This document shows positions 35,501 to 47,247 of a DNA stretch of 64,000 nucleotides, in pieces; within the stretch, counting starts at the first letter, position 1, and each line of letters starts with the position of its first letter. The notes under the pieces were generated by a model. It saw only the letters and a list, made by a program, of their open reading frames with translations, made no database searches and had not been told where the DNA came from. Origin of the DNA: Hevea brasiliensis. Its lineage: Eukaryota > Streptophyta > Magnoliopsida > Malpighiales > Euphorbiaceae. Position numbers and translations under genes: made by a program. The DNA lies in contig NC_079510.1 in the NCBI RefSeq assembly GCF_030052815.1, positions 7,081,375-7,145,374 of the forward strand. The letters are read 5' to 3'.

Positions 35501-36345
35501 CCAATTAAATAAATGAGTAAGAATATTTAATTATTATGAAAGAATTGAGCGCTTTTGAAGAGGAATAAATTAGAACAAATGATGGTTAATACTAGAAGTG
35601 TTATATGAAATTAGATTAGATTCCAAAGTATCCAAATTTTGATCCATTTCTTTTTTTTTATTGTACATTATTTTCTTGTTATATTATTGCACCATTACGC
35701 AGCAATGCTTAGCGCGATGGATTTGTTTCCTCATGCAGGTACTGAAGGTAAAGCCCAGCAAATATTAAACAGAGATTTTGGAGTTTTGATCTGCAGGAGT
35801 ATCTGAAGTATTCAAGGTTGTCACCTCCTCATGTAGATAGGGCCCATATAGGTCATAATTTGTATATTGTATAAAATGCATAGTTATAGTATTGTAATGT
35901 AAATTATGAAAATGTAATTAATAGGTATGTAATGTAAATTAATAAATCGGTCAATTCATATGTGATTAAATTGTATATCATGTAAATTAATGAAGATTGA
36001 AAATTTTTATATATGAGTTGAGCATGAATGGGAATGTATGGAAATGGATATGAATGAAGTTGTATAGATTTGAATACGGAATTGAAATATATAGATGATG
36101 CATGAAATGATGAGATTTTTATTTTAAAATATTATTGAAATTTTCAAACAGGTGAATAGTGAAGCACGTCAAACGTTAATAAAATAGGGAAAACTCCGTT
36201 AGTTTCTCCGTCGAAAAATAATTGATATTAAAAGATAATAACTTGAAAATGATTAAAGGAATAAAGTAAGATAAGATAGGGTGCTCTGGCACTGAGTGTG
36301 ACATGCCTTGCTCGACTACACTGTAGTCGGGTGAGGGGTGTTACA
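32577..36345 (+). mobile_element. Solo LTR C, Tekay LTR family 2, inserted in Athila-like gag
   Basis: A 3769-bp block starts TGTAACACCC and ends GGGGTGTTACA, flanked by CACTT at 32572-32576 and 36346-36350. There is no coding capacity. Its last ~100 bp (CATGTCACACTCAGTG on the reverse, CTACAGTGTAG) match the LTR end beside the Tekay primer site at 40301, which ties this LTR type to Tekay. A TATA-like AGTATAAAATGGG (about 33193) precedes a leader with a GGTTAGTG donor-like site (33437). It has three ~200-bp repeat units (anchors 33870, 34059, 34271) and four 20-bp GGCTTTATGCCCGTACTCAT repeats near 35230-35305. Confidence 0.94.
35230..35305 (+). repeat. 20-bp repeat, about four copies, in solo LTR C
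   Basis: GGCTTTATGCCCGTACTCAT and variants recur head to tail. A related, more degenerate stretch (GGCTTTATGCCTGCCC) occurs at the equivalent place in LTR E near 56690-56765. Confidence 0.85.
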
Positions 36346-36350
36346 CACTT

Positions 36351-37005
36351 ATTTGATGATAGGGACAGCTTGCACACAGTTTTTTATATCGTTCCCAATA
36401 CTCATACAAGCCCTCTCCATTGTACTGCTGGATGCTACAAATTTCTTTTCTTATGTTGGCAGCACAGGAAGTAGGAAAATACTTCTCCAAAAATATTTGC
36501 TTCATACCATTCCATGAGTTAACAGATCCGGAAGGAAGGTAATATAACCAATCCTTAGCTGTGCCTTCTAGTGAGAAGGGAAAAGCTTGAAGCTTGATTT
36601 GATCCTCTGAAACTCCTTGAGGTTTCATGCTGGAACACACAACATGAAATTCTTTTAAATGCTTATGTGGATCCTCACCTGCAATACCATGAAACTTAGG
36701 CAGCAAATGGATTAGTCTAGATTTTAACTCAAAAGTAACATTTAAGGCAGAGTATTAAATACACAAAGGCTGTTGGTTTAGATCAGGAGCAGCCAACTCT
36801 TTCAAGGTTCTAGCAGCCATGGTTTCATTTTAGAATTTGAATCCAAATCCCAATCTGAACTTAAATCCCTTGGAGATTGGACTCCTGCAGATGTACTCGG
36901 AATCTGCTTAGCCTGCTTAGCCAATTTTCTCAACTGTTTAGCTATTTTTTCTACTTCTGGATCAATGATCAACTCACCAAATTGAGAAGTTCTTGTCATA
37001 AACAA
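36351..37005 (-). pseudogene. Athila-like gag, N-terminal fragment (part 1)
   Basis: Minus strand 37005-36802 reads MTRTSQFGELIIDPEVEKIA and an acidic/basic N-terminus. After a frame change MAARTLKELAAPDLNQQPLC begins at 36820. 36706-36351 is the conserved gag core (LPKFHGIAGEDPHKHLKEFH, LQAFPFSLEGTAKDWLYYLP, EKYFPTSCAANIRKEICSIQ, YEYWERYKKLCASCPYHQIS). Gag forms the retrotransposon particle. Stops near 36750 and a frameshift inactivate it. Solo LTR C cuts it at CACTT. Confidence 0.88.
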
Positions 37006-37011
37006 AAAGAA

Positions 37012-37292
37012 ATCAAAGTAAAAACAGAAAAATGCCTTAAAACCTTAGAAAACAATCGAATTTGGCCTCAAGAGGGTGGGGCCAAGAAATCCTATGGATT
37101 GATTGGTCTTGATCAGAACGTCATTTCCTTCAAAATAGGTATGGGCTACCCTCCAAATTCAACTAAACTTCTTAATGAATAGTAACACCGTAATTTTTTT
37201 TTTAAAACCTGAAAACATCAACAACTCACAAACAAAATTAATAACAAAATATCCTAACACCAAAAACACGAATTCCAATAAACTTCAGTCCC
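37012..37292 (-). other. Athila-like 5' leader
   Basis: Sequence between the primer site and gag of the minus-strand element. No gene is seen. Confidence 0.6.
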
Positions 37293-37311
37293 CGACAATG
37301 GCGCCAAAATT
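37293..37311 (-). other. Athila-like primer binding site
   Basis: The minus strand reads TTTTGGCGCCATTGTCGGGG just after the LTR, close to the TGGCGCCGTTGCCGGGGA site (Asp tRNA type) of Athila-like elements. Confidence 0.8.
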
Positions 37312-37313
37312 CT

Positions 37314-38770
37314 TGATGGCTGTCAAATATACCAGAAATTAAATTAACTGAATTTACCAATTAAGAAATTTTTTCTACAGTAAGTGATAAATCCAGGTCG
37401 AATCCTAGAGACTGAATTATTAAATTTCGTGCACTTGTCTAATGGAAAAAGAAACAAAGGTTGGGGGGGGGTATAAGAAATTCTCAAATTAAACAAACTT
37501 CAGTCCAAGGTAATTCACATTCCAGTGCATTGATTTGATCATAGACAAAAGAAATATAGTTATCTCTTATTGAATACTTAACATAGATTTACCAAACAGC
37601 GAGGTAAAATCCTAACTTCTCTATACTCATCAATTTGAGCCCAGCACCCTTGTTGACTCTAATTATTAACTGAATTGGTATTAAGCAATCCTCATTAAAT
37701 TAATAACTGCTTTAAGAATAGGAAGTAATTAAGCTGAACAATAATTTATGAAGCATAAATCATTTAATTCACTCTATTGTTTCCTTAGGTTATTATCTAA
37801 AACTGGGATCATAATTAATAAAACCTAATTACTACTCATGTTTAATCTTACACAATAATTACGGATTATGAAGCTGAACTAGCAATTGACCACATCAAAC
37901 AATTAACTAATAGGCCTTTTTAGCAAATCATTCAATAGATCAAAGACAATGAAATCAGAAAACAATAGATATTCAAAAAGACATAAATTAAATTAAGAAC
38001 CTGATCTCATAAATCAAGCAAAAGAACTCGAATCCCTTGAATTGAATTAAAAACTTAGCCACTCATGTTCATGGCTTACAGAAAAATTAAAGAAGAAAAT
38101 TAAAGAAATTTAGAGTGTGAATAGAGTATGAAAGTCTAATTTTCTCTTTTCGAGAGGCTGCTCAATGGTCCCTTGTGTCGGCTGCTGCCTCTTCTATTTA
38201 TAATAAATGGTCTAGGGTTAGGTTTTTAGAGTCTCTGTCAAAAACTGCAACTGAAGCAAAATCAGGAAACTGATTATTGACGGATACACGGCCCATGTAT
38301 CAGTACACGGCCTAGGGCTGTGTAACTTACTGGAGCTTAATGGGTATGTCTTGCATTGGCACAGAAGGTTACACAGGTCTCTAGGATTTACACGGGTCAA
38401 GTTACATGGCCCGTGTACTTTGTTTCTTCCTCAGTTCTGTGGATTTCTTCTGGAAGAATGTTACATGGGTCTGTGGTTATGCTTACACAACCCGTGTACT
38501 TTGTATCAACAACGCTTCTCAATCTTTCGAACTTTCTAAGTTTCCTTCCACACTTCTATGTTCTGGGACTTCACCAAAACCCTGAAAAATACAGCAAGAG
38601 TCAAATTAATGTAAATGCTGAAAATTTCTCCATTTAACACAATTATTTCAACAACTCTCTAAACATATGCCTAATAGATAATTATACTTTAATCAACTGA
38701 ATTAGGCATAAAGATACCCTAGAAATACTAAATGTGATGGGACTAAAATTAATAAATTATGCACTTATCA
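37314..38770 (-). mobile_element. 5' LTR of the Athila-like element
   Basis: On the minus strand it starts TGATAAGTGCATAATTTATT and ends GACAGCCATCA, a 1457-bp LTR with TGAT...ATCA ends. It lies next to the primer site and abuts Tekay protease at 38771 (next bases TAGTG). The matching 3' LTR and half of the target duplication are gone, removed by the deletion joining gag to Tekay RT at about 21887. Confidence 0.85.
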
Positions 38771-39170
38771 TAGTGACTAAAATATCTTGGTTACTTTCCT
38801 CTACTTGAATTCTCCTCTCCACAAGTAACTCAACACAAATGTATGAATGTGTGGATCCTGGATCCACCAATGCATGTACAAGTATGTCAGACAGAGAGAA
38901 CATACCCTTGATTACATCTGGAGCCTCCTGTTCCTCCTGAGCCCTCATAGCATATGCCCTTGCTAGTGCCCTGGCCTCTGGCCTCTTAGCTGACTCTGAT
39001 GCCGGCCTCTATGAAGTTCCAACTACCTCAGATTTACTCGGCCTTTTACCCCTTTGAGCTACAGGGGCAGGTCTGTCTATTTATACTAGAGCAGCTATAG
39101 CAGTCCTCCTTGGGCAATCTCTGATCTAGTGCTCAGTAGACCCACACTAGAAGCAACCCCTAGTCACCCG
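38771..39170 (-). pseudogene. Tekay-like zinc knuckle and protease
   Basis: On the minus strand a CCHC knuckle (spacing C-x2-C-x4-H-x4-C, about 39110-39150, with stops inside) leads into 38948-38771. That segment contains VHALVDPGSTHSYICVELLV, the aspartic protease active site DPGSTHSY. Protease matures the polyprotein. The frame is cut at 38771 by the Athila-like LTR. Stops in the knuckle region make it defective. Confidence 0.85.
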
Positions 39171-40172
39171 CTAACATTCACTCTTGTGCCACTCATGGCA
39201 GTGTGGATAGGCTGAAAAAACTACTGGGGCTAGTCCCCTATACACTATCCCTAGAGAGCTACGCACTAATGGTGTGGATTGGCCTCTCCTCAGTGTGAAC
39301 TGAGATCTGGGCCTCTGGGACTGGCCCTGACCTGGTGTTTGACTAGAAGCCTGAGCAGGAGGACCTCTAAACTTCTTACCAGGTGTAGAGGATGAATTGG
39401 TCTGACTCGGACCTCTTTTATGCTGTCTATCCCTTCTGCTCAGCTTATTAATTCTGACCCTTTCAACTTTCAATGCCGCTTCAACCAACTAAGCAAAGCC
39501 AGTGATCCTCAATACGAAAATAAGTTATCATTTAACCCTTCTTCGAATCTTCTGCGCCTTTCAGCCTCTATGGGTACTATTTCCCTTCCATACCGACTCA
39601 GTCTCAAAAATTCTCTTTCATACTCTGCCACTGATAGTTGTCTCTGCCTCAGACTGATGAATTCTCTTCTTCTCTCTTCCAGATACACATTGCTGACATA
39701 CTTCTTTCTAAACTCTGTGAAAAAGAATTCCCATGTGATTGATATGGTTGCACCTCCCTGGATACTGTGTCCTGCCACTGATAAGCATCATCCTAAAGTA
39801 GGGACACAGCACCCTCTAGGTTTTGCTCTGGTGTGCAGTGAAGTTGTCTCAGTACCCATTCTGTTTGTCCAGCTAGTTTTTGGCAGTTGGAGGATCATCT
39901 TCCTTCTTTCCCAGAAAGTCCACAGCCCCATATTTTCTTAACTTCTTCAAATGGGACTTTTGTGGTGGTGGAGGTGGTTTTAGCTGTGGTTGTGGTATAA
40001 CCCCAGTCATCTACCTGAAGAATTCATTCATTTGCTGAAATAGGGCCTGTTGAGGCTGTGCAGGTGCCTCTTGTATCGGTGGAGCAGGTTCTCCCCTACC
40101 TCCAACTTCAGCCGTGGGTGGAGCATGACTCTCCACCTCTTCCTCAATGGCTCTCTGCGATATCGGGTCCAT
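39171..40172 (-). pseudogene. Tekay-like gag
   Basis: A minus-strand ATG at 40172 (MDPISQRAIEEEVESHAPPT) lies about 110 bp after the primer site. The gag core at 39778-39509 has WEFFFTEFRKKYVSNVYLEE, RRREFISLRQRQLSVAEYER and RRFEEGLNDNLF, typical of the chromovirus retrotransposon gag domain. 39488-39171 is the basic, Q/P/S-rich region before the zinc knuckle. Stops and frame changes occur near 40020, 39780 and 39500. It is the right-hand half of the element whose pol is at 20290-21886. Confidence 0.88.
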
Positions 40173-40283
40173 ATACTAACCAAAATAACCAAAAACAAAT
40201 AGATCTGCATTAGTGTCATCTCAACACTTACAAATACAATCCATAATATGGACTCTATCTAAACCCAGAAACGCCTAAACCGT

Positions 40284-40295
40284 GCTCTGATACCA
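40284..40295 (-). other. Tekay-like primer binding site
   Basis: The minus strand TGGTATCAGAGC, five bases after the LTR end, is an exact initiator Met tRNA primer site. Confidence 0.9.
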
Positions 40296-40300
40296 CTAAA

Positions 40301-40697
40301 TGTGACGCTCCTTACCCGTCTACAGTGTAGCCAGGCAAGGCATGTCACACTTAGTGCGGAAGCGTCTTAACTTATCTTCTTACGTTCTTAATTATCACAT
40401 TTTAGTTTATTAAATTGGGATCTAATTATTTTATCAGAGAAACTGACAGAGTTTTTCCTAATTTATTAATAATTTTTTACGATTTCTCACCTGATAAAAA
40501 GCTTAATACTATAATCTCAAAGGCATGAATTTTTCATAATCTCAACAATTTTTATCATTTATTCCAAATTCACAATTTTCATTCATACATAACAAATAAA
40601 ATTAGTACTCATTCATAAATGAAATACTGAATTTCATTAACTTACATAATTACAAATAATTACATAAGTCCTTAGTTTACACAACAAAATAAATATC
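40301..40697 (-). mobile_element. Partial Tekay-like LTR
   Basis: The + strand begins TGTGACGCTCC and continues CTACAGTGTAG and GGCATGTCACACTTAGTG, the reverse of the solo LTR C end. Only about 400 bp of the downstream part of the LTR remains before an abrupt switch to Reina-like integrase at about 40698. Confidence 0.82.
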
Positions 40698-41119
40698 TAC
40701 CAAGGAGTGATGGACCCTTTAGGGTGGAGGAAAAGATCAATGATAATGCTTACAAGATTGACCTCCAAGGTAAGTATGGTGCCATTAGTGATACTTTTAA
40801 TGTTTCTGATCTATCTCCTTGCATTGGTGCAGATTTAAATTCAAAGTCCAATTCCTTTCAAGAAGGAGGGGATGATGAAGACATCATGGAGGACTTACTT
40901 GATGCACCTATGTTTAAGGGGGCTATCACAAAATCCCGGGCCAAGGCATTGCAAGCACTAGTGATGGAACACCATTCAGCCAAGGACTCATCAAGTCCTA
41001 AAGGATGCGCCACTTGCCTAATGACATTACACATACGAGAAGAAGAAGGAACAAGCATGGCCAAATGCTTGGGAGACCCATTGGAGCATGGCTTAGGTAG
41101 CATGCCACATGGCGAATGA
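40698..41119 (+). pseudogene. Reina-like chromovirus integrase C-terminus
   Basis: It opens with LPRSDGPFRVEEKINDNAY, then TFNVSDLSPCI, an FQEGGDDEDIMED acidic stretch and ITKSRAKALQALVMEH. This is the familiar C-terminal tail of plant Reina/CRM-type gypsy pol. The frame is open to TGA at 41117, but everything upstream is missing, so it is a truncated 3' remnant and not a host gene, although it looks like a 131-codon ORF. It is on the opposite strand to the similar fragment at 53237-54142, so the two are separate copies. Confidence 0.8.
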
Positions 41120-42050
41120 TCTGGCAATCAAAGAGGATGTGGCAGCTTGTGTAGAAGCTGACATGGCATGTGGGACCTCTTCTTCTACAAGTCTACTAAC
41201 CATTAGAAGATGCAGCTTTGCCTAATATGCAAGAGCTACTGGTGTTGGTTATTGTCCACTTCTTTTAAACTTTTGGTAAAAGCTAATTAACTAAATCATA
41301 CTACAAGACAAAGAACATTTTTTAGAGATTGTGATCTGATTTGGAAGGCTTCTTTTGCAATTTTGGTAAAAGCTAATTAACCAAATCAGACTACAAGACA
41401 AAGAACATATTTAGGAGATTGTAATCTGATTTGGGAGGGCTTCTTTTTATGGTATTATAATTTAAACATTTATAGAAAGACTAAGGAAATTATCCAAGCC
41501 AAGCATGGTTCATTGGGTAATAGCCATGCTTGGCAGAAACTCACCTCTAAAAGGGGAGTCTCTCTCATATTGCTGGAGATTTTTTTTGAGATTGTAATTT
41601 TTCTTCCTCCATTGTAGAGGAGAGTCAAGCTCTCAAACTGAAACTCTTGTGAGGTTATGTTCTTTGCTAAGTTCCACCTAGAACTTAGATTTATTACAAG
41701 TTGTCACTTATACTATCTTAGTCTTATACTTGAGAAACTCTAGCACAGGTTGCTATTGTGTTTCAAGTGCCATTGACATCTTGTATTTTCTGTTTTTCAA
41801 GGTTAATGAAAGTCCTCTTTGTTCTAAAGTGCTGTCTATCTTGTTAGAAGTTGAGTTGTTTGTGTATGTGCTGGTGTGTTTGTGCTTAGGTGAAGGATGA
41901 TCCATCTTGCATTGCTGAATGAATTGTGCTCTCCTTTATAGCATTCAGCCAAGGCTTGCATCATTCTGATCAAGCCCTTAGGCCAACGTTTATTTCTTAA
42001 ACATTGAGGCAAGCTATGACTTCTGTCCTCCATGTCGTTAGCTTGAGAGG
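41120..42050 (+). other. Probable Reina-like 3' region and LTR remnant
   Basis: No coding sequence is seen. It follows the integrase end directly, so 3' untranslated sequence and LTR are expected. I could not fix LTR ends. It contains a 90-bp tandem duplication (41271-41450). Confidence 0.45.
41271..41450 (+). repeat. 90-bp tandem duplication
   Basis: 41271-41360 recurs at 41361-41450. Both begin TTTTGGTAAAAGCTAATTAA and include CTACAAGACAAAGAACAT, with about ten differences. Confidence 0.85.
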
Positions 42051-43021
42051 GGTATTCGGATAATAACCTGATAATTCTTCATCTAGTTTTGATTCATTAC
42101 TAGTTTAACTTATTCTTTTGTATATTTGTCCTGAACCTGATAATAACAACAAACAAATTACTATTCATCTTTGAATCCTAAACCTTTACAATGAAGCTTG
42201 AAGAAAGTATTACTGAGTATAGGAACAATTGTAAATGGTTGGATAAACACCACTGAGAACTAAGAAACTCGTTGATGTAAAAGGTTCGACTATTGCACTT
42301 GAAAAGAGTTGATTAGTGGAGAGAAACTCTCAAAAGTATACTTTAAGGAATTAATAGATGTAGACAATAAGTACCGAACCACTATAAATTTTTTTGTTTG
42401 CTTCTCTCATTCCTATTCCTTCTAATTTCAGCAATTTTAGTTGATTATTAAGATATATATGTAATGTTCGTTTGATTGTTAGGAAGTTTCTATATGCTAG
42501 TTTAGTTCTTTAAAGTGTTTTGATTAAAACACTATCATATAGGTTCTATTTATTTAATAGAAAATATTTTTTAAATATTTTTTATATTTTTTAATATTTA
42601 GAGCACCCAAAAAAATTGCTCAATGAAAAATATTTTCCTAATTAAAAGAGTAAATCATTTTCTATTTTTTAAATTTCATTTTCACAAATAAAATGATGTG
42701 TTAATTTTAAATTGACATAAAAATAACATATTCTTAAAGTGGTGCTGCACTTTTTTTTTTAAAGTCTTATATTTTTATGCCACTTAAACATACACATTAA
42801 AATAAATATTTAATCTAAATTTTTCAAAGAGCTTCAAATAAAAGTTGAAATAAAAAATCTAGTATTATTTAATTCACTCCTCTTAAATGCTTTATTTAGA
42901 ACAATAGACGCCAACACACAAATTAGATTAGTAATATGTTGTTTGTTTGCATGTGCGATTAATATTATTAATAATTCTATGCTTCATGAATTTTTTTAAT
43001 TGGTTGCTTGAGCCACATAAC

Positions 43022-43023
<2 letters not shown>
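42051..43023. other. AT-rich stretch, no gene seen
   Basis: No open frame or recognised repeat end. An A/T palindromic patch at 42540-42680 (AGAAAATATTTTTT and companions) resembles one at 60490-60660 and may be an old MITE. Confidence 0.5.

Positions 43024-43085
<62 letters not shown>
43024..43085. repeat. (TA)n tract at the left edge of the endogenous pararetrovirus
   Basis: About 31 TA units directly abut viral-type sequence on the right. Confidence 0.95.
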
Positions 43086-43088
<3 letters not shown>

Positions 43089-43379
43089 CGTAAGCCCTTT
43101 TGAGAATTTGAGTTGTTGGTTATAAGAACCAATGGTACCAATGGTTGAGGCTGTAAATGCATATCAATACGTCCTATTATAGGGAATGTACTTATTAAAA
43201 GAAATTAAATCATGGACATATTTTATAGGAATCAATCTGTTCCCAGCTCTTCTACCTCTGGAATAGGGGAAAAGATAAATAAATAGTGAAGAATAAATTA
43301 TTGAAAATTTTGAAAAGTTAATAGATAATTAGAAACTTTCTGAAGTCTAGAAAGATCAGATCTATAAGTAAAGTAAGTT

Positions 43380-44141
43380 TAACTTCTTTAATAAGACAGA
43401 CTATAGTATCAAAACTGAAGAAAGAGACATTAACATTACAAAGCTCTTCGAAACTATAAAGCTTTTAACTTAGTCTTCTTTGACCAAGCATAAAACCAAA
43501 GGATACAATTATGTTCACATAGGATTAGTTCGAGTAGGTATAAAGCCTTTAACTAAAGAAGGTTTGAACACTTCAATTTTAACTATCCTGAAAGATGCAT
43601 AGCTTTATGATTTTCAAGATTCTTTACTTAGTTCTGTTGAGTCTAGTTTATGCGCTGATCCAATTTCTTTTGAGTGCTATCCAAATTTAACTATATCTCA
43701 AAATAATAAAAATTTTCTTGATAGTCTTGTTTTGCAGATAAAAGCACATAACTACAAAATGCTTCCTAGATCTATCCCTATCACTTTAATTTTAAAAGTT
43801 TTCTACAAAGCCAAGATAACTACTTTTGCTTCTAAAGCTCTTATTCATAGTCAGAAAGGAGAAACCCTCCTCCTCCAAACTGACCTTACTAAAGCAAATA
43901 CTATCATTTCCAGCTCTATTAAATGGAATGCAGTATCTTTTCTAAGAAAATCCACAAGCTTAAGGCCTTCTTATGATGTTGCCTCATCTTCTAAAACCAT
44001 TGAACTCAGAAGGGTTTCAAACCTACCCTCTGTAATAAACTTATCTATTACCCAAACACCTTCTGTTGTTAACTTCCAAACCACTCTATACCATTTCCAA
44101 AAACTTCATTGCAAAGAGCTAACTATACTATTACAATGCTA
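43380..44141 (+). pseudogene. Endogenous pararetrovirus movement protein remnant
   Basis: Conserved movement-protein features run from about 43500 (a YVHIGLV-type motif, then a GLNTSI segment) to the open stretch 43732-44141 (LPRSIPITLILKVFYKAKIT and following beta-rich core). In the family this 30K-type protein carries genomes through plasmodesmata. A stop in the first third (near 43602) and frame loss upstream break it. The start is not identifiable. Confidence 0.72.
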
Positions 44142-44985
44142 AACTTGTTTATTCCACCCCTGAAGAATAGCCCAAACCTAAATCTTCAACTTTTTCTCTG
44201 TGACTAAGAATATAGATATTGAAACAAATGTTCTTCAAAAAGAATTTCAAGCTGACTAAACATATCTTCAAAAGGATTTTTATGCTCCCTATAATCATGA
44301 GAAAAAACTCTAGTTTTTTAAACATTTCTTGGATCAAAGACAAGAGATCCAAGAAAAAATTTTTACATTCATACAAGAGCATCAAACACATTTATTTTTT
44401 TTACTAGTTTGAGATTTATGCTTTTGAAAATAATATACTTTTGCAAGATCCTTAAACCTAATCTCTAAAATGCCTTTTTGGCAAACCTCAAAAAATAAAT
44501 GGATTCAGTCTATTCATCCACCCCTCAGAGAGCTCCAGTTTAAACACCACAAAGCCACACTCATAGCTTCACCTTTTAAAGTCAAAAGTGAAAAAGATAC
44601 AAACAGAGATCTTGAGAATATCATTCCACAAAACAACAGGACCAATAATCATCTTCATACTATTGGAAACCAGTTAAATGATATTTAAAAACAAGTCCAA
44701 CACCCCACTGTGATTACTTCATCTGAAGGATCAAAGTTTTAAAGTATCAAGGACTTCTCTACCTCAGTTTCAGTAGAAAAACAAAAAGAGTTCCTTCAAG
44801 CAATTCAGGATTGCCTAAATTAGCTTGGTTCCTTAACTTTAACCAAGTCCAATGTTGTTATTCCAAATACCCCTAAAGCCTCTATCAATTTTATGAAACA
44901 ATCTTCTGACAAAGAAAACACTTTCCAAGAAGATTCTTTCCTAGAAATCAACAAAGTCCACTGGCAAAACTCTCAATAGCTTTGT
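44142..44985 (+). pseudogene. Endogenous pararetrovirus, unassigned region between movement and capsid domains
   Basis: Short frames with many stops; K/S/N-rich composition. Position suggests the linker between movement protein and capsid protein in a polyprotein. No domain is recognised. Confidence 0.45.
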
Positions 44986-45995
44986 TATCTAAGAGCTACT
45001 ACCTCGGATATCAACATTGAAGAAAAACCAAGTGCCCTTTCTCAAAGCTATTATAATGCTTCCTCTGTCTATGAATGGAACATAGATAGAATGTTTGAGT
45101 ATAATATTCTCAACATCTTCCAGCAAATAACTATGGCAGTGAATGCCTATCAAACCCAGACAGATATCTCTGACCAAGCTATTGTAGAACTCAGGACAAC
45201 TTAAGGGATGGTGGGATTATTATCTCACTCCCCAATAAAAGCTCTAGATTTTAAAGTCAGTAGAACTTGATGAAGATTAAGAATCGATCCTTGATGAGAA
45301 TGGTAGACCAATCTAGAATGTTGTTGCTATCCTCATCCTTACACTTACTCTTTATTTTGTTGGAGATCCATCACATCTTAAAGAAAAGAATACTAAACTT
45401 CTTTCTAATCTCAGGTGTAAGAAGCTTAATGATTTTAAATGGTATAAAGATACCTTCCTTAAAAGGGTTATGCTTCGTGAGGACTCCAATCAACCTTTTT
45501 GGAAAGAGAAGTTTCTTACCTGTCTCCCTCCACTTCTTAGAAAAAAAGGTTCGGAATAAAATTAAAGAACACTACAATTAGCAAATTCCCTATGACTAGT
45601 TGACTTATGGTGAGCTCATCAGTTATACCCAGAAAGAAAGGCCTAAAGATTTTTTAAGATCTCAAACTTCAAAAGCAGTTGAAATGGGAAATGCACAAGA
45701 CCAAGAAAGAACTTGGATCCTTTTGCCAATAATTTGATATTTCTTATCAAAAGCCATCCTCCTCAAACACCAAACCTTGCCAAGATTGCCAAACCAAAAG
45801 ATACCGAAAGCATAAAAAATATTATTCCAAAGATAAACCTTTCCACCAACCAAAAAAGCCTTATAAAAAGAAGTCTACACCAAAAATCCTTCCCAAAGCC
45901 ACAAGAATCCACTCCCAAAAAAGATGTTACTTGTTACAAATGTGGCAAAATAAGTCTCATTGTAAAGTATTGCAAGCTTAACACTTGAAGAAAAA
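44986..45995 (+). pseudogene. Endogenous pararetrovirus capsid region with zinc knuckle
   Basis: About 45130-45220 reads a gag-like segment (QTQTDISDQAIVEL, then GWWDYYL). 45370-45600, after frame changes, carries the conserved capsid core (FKWYKDTFL, NQPFWKEKFL). A basic region leads to a CYKC zinc-knuckle start at about 45935; its later H/C positions fall in a shifted frame. Capsid protein packages viral DNA. At least four frame changes are needed to read through. Confidence 0.7.
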
Positions 45996-45999
45996 GCCT

Positions 46000-46559
46000 T
46001 GTGCAAAGTTGAAGCTCTTTTACTTGAATCCTCAGACTCTAGAGATACTATCTCAGTTTCTTCTGAGGATAACCAAGCCCTTCAACTTGATGAAGTTCTT
46101 TCTGATTCTTCTTCTACTGAAGAACCAGGGAAGCAACTAAACATGCTTACTAAGGATCCAAAGTTTTTCCTTAAAGTAATCAACCATATTCAATATCCTC
46201 AAGTTCAAAAGGATTATCTCATAAAGCTTTAAGAATCTTTTGAAACTGCATCTTCTACTACTATTCCATCTAAATCCAACAACACCTATGACCTCACAAC
46301 CATTCTCCAAAAAGCCAAAACAAGAGAGACCAAACAACCAAACTGTACTATCCAGGAACTCCATATCAAAATCAAAACCATAAAAACTGACCTCAAAAAA
46401 CTCCAAGATAAGCCAAAGGAAGATTTTACCATTATCCAACTTCTTCTTAAAAAATTCTCTGAAGAAGAAGTAGATGAATCTAAGCCTGAAACTGAAACAC
46501 CTCAAATAGCCAACCTTGAAGATGTTCCTGAAAATTTTCTCTCTATTTTAAAATAAGTC
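46000..46559 (+). pseudogene. Endogenous pararetrovirus acidic linker
   Basis: Frame 45999-46232 is acidic and serine-rich (SSDSRDTISVSSEDNQ), followed by a lysine/glutamate-rich helical stretch to about 46559 with one stop at 46230. It lies between the zinc knuckle and protease. Its role is not known. Confidence 0.5.
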
Positions 46560-46574
46560 ACTTCTCAAAAGTAT

Positions 46575-46949
46575 TTGATCAAAATCACTTTAAAAATTTC
46601 TAATGATTTTAGACTGGATACTATTGCTTTCTTTAATACAGGTGCTAACCTCAATTTTATCAAGGAAGGAATAATTCCAAAAAAGTTTCAAGAATCCACA
46701 AAGGAAAAACTCAAAGCTACAAATAATTCTTATCTTAGAACTGATTCTAAGACTAGTGCATATATTTCAAACAATGGTTTGCATACTAAAACTTCATTTT
46801 TGCTTACGCATAACATTCATCATACTGTCATACTTGGCACTCCAATGATAAATCTCATCACTCCATATACTGTGAATTATGATCATATTTCTGCAAAGCT
46901 TAAAGAATTGTTTTCCCCTTTATTGAAAAACCCCAGACCCATAGTTTAA
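46575..46949 (+). pseudogene. Endogenous pararetrovirus aspartic protease
   Basis: A 124-codon open stretch with an active-site-like segment (AFFNTGANLNFI, where family members have D-T/S-G; here Asn replaces the catalytic Asp), followed by a hydrophobic ILGTPMI flap/end motif. Protease would process the polyprotein. The lost Asp and the TAA at 46947 indicate inactivity. Confidence 0.72.
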
Positions 46950-47247
46950 ACATCATTAAAGTATGTTTTGTTTATGAAAATTAACTAAACTATATGATTC
47001 TATCAAAAGAAAGAAACTTTGAGATTTAAAGAAAGATTTTTCTCTTCATAGGATAAAACACCAGCTTTAAAACCTTGTTTTATAAAAATGAATTTCTTTT
47101 CTCCAAAGACAAATTGAAAATACTATTTATTATGATCTTCCAAATGCTTTTTGGGAAAGAAAACAACATGTTATCGATCTCCTACATGAAAATGATTTTC
47201 ATGAATCCCAAATTCCAACCAAAGCTTGCCCCATTCAAATGAATAAA
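46950..47247 (+). pseudogene. Endogenous pararetrovirus RT, N-terminal part
   Basis: Broken frames with the approach to RT (a PTKACPIQMN segment just before the ATAAA target site). Solo LTR D separates it from the rest of RT at 50728. Confidence 0.6.

Noticed and set aside
40724..41119. 131-codon ORF as a possible host gene
   Set aside because: Its sequence is the C-terminal tail of Reina-like gypsy pol, and the upstream part is missing.
43086..43160. Met-tRNA primer site in the pararetrovirus near a TGGTACCAATGG sequence
   Set aside because: Only the first few bases match TGGTATCAGAGC, too little to claim.
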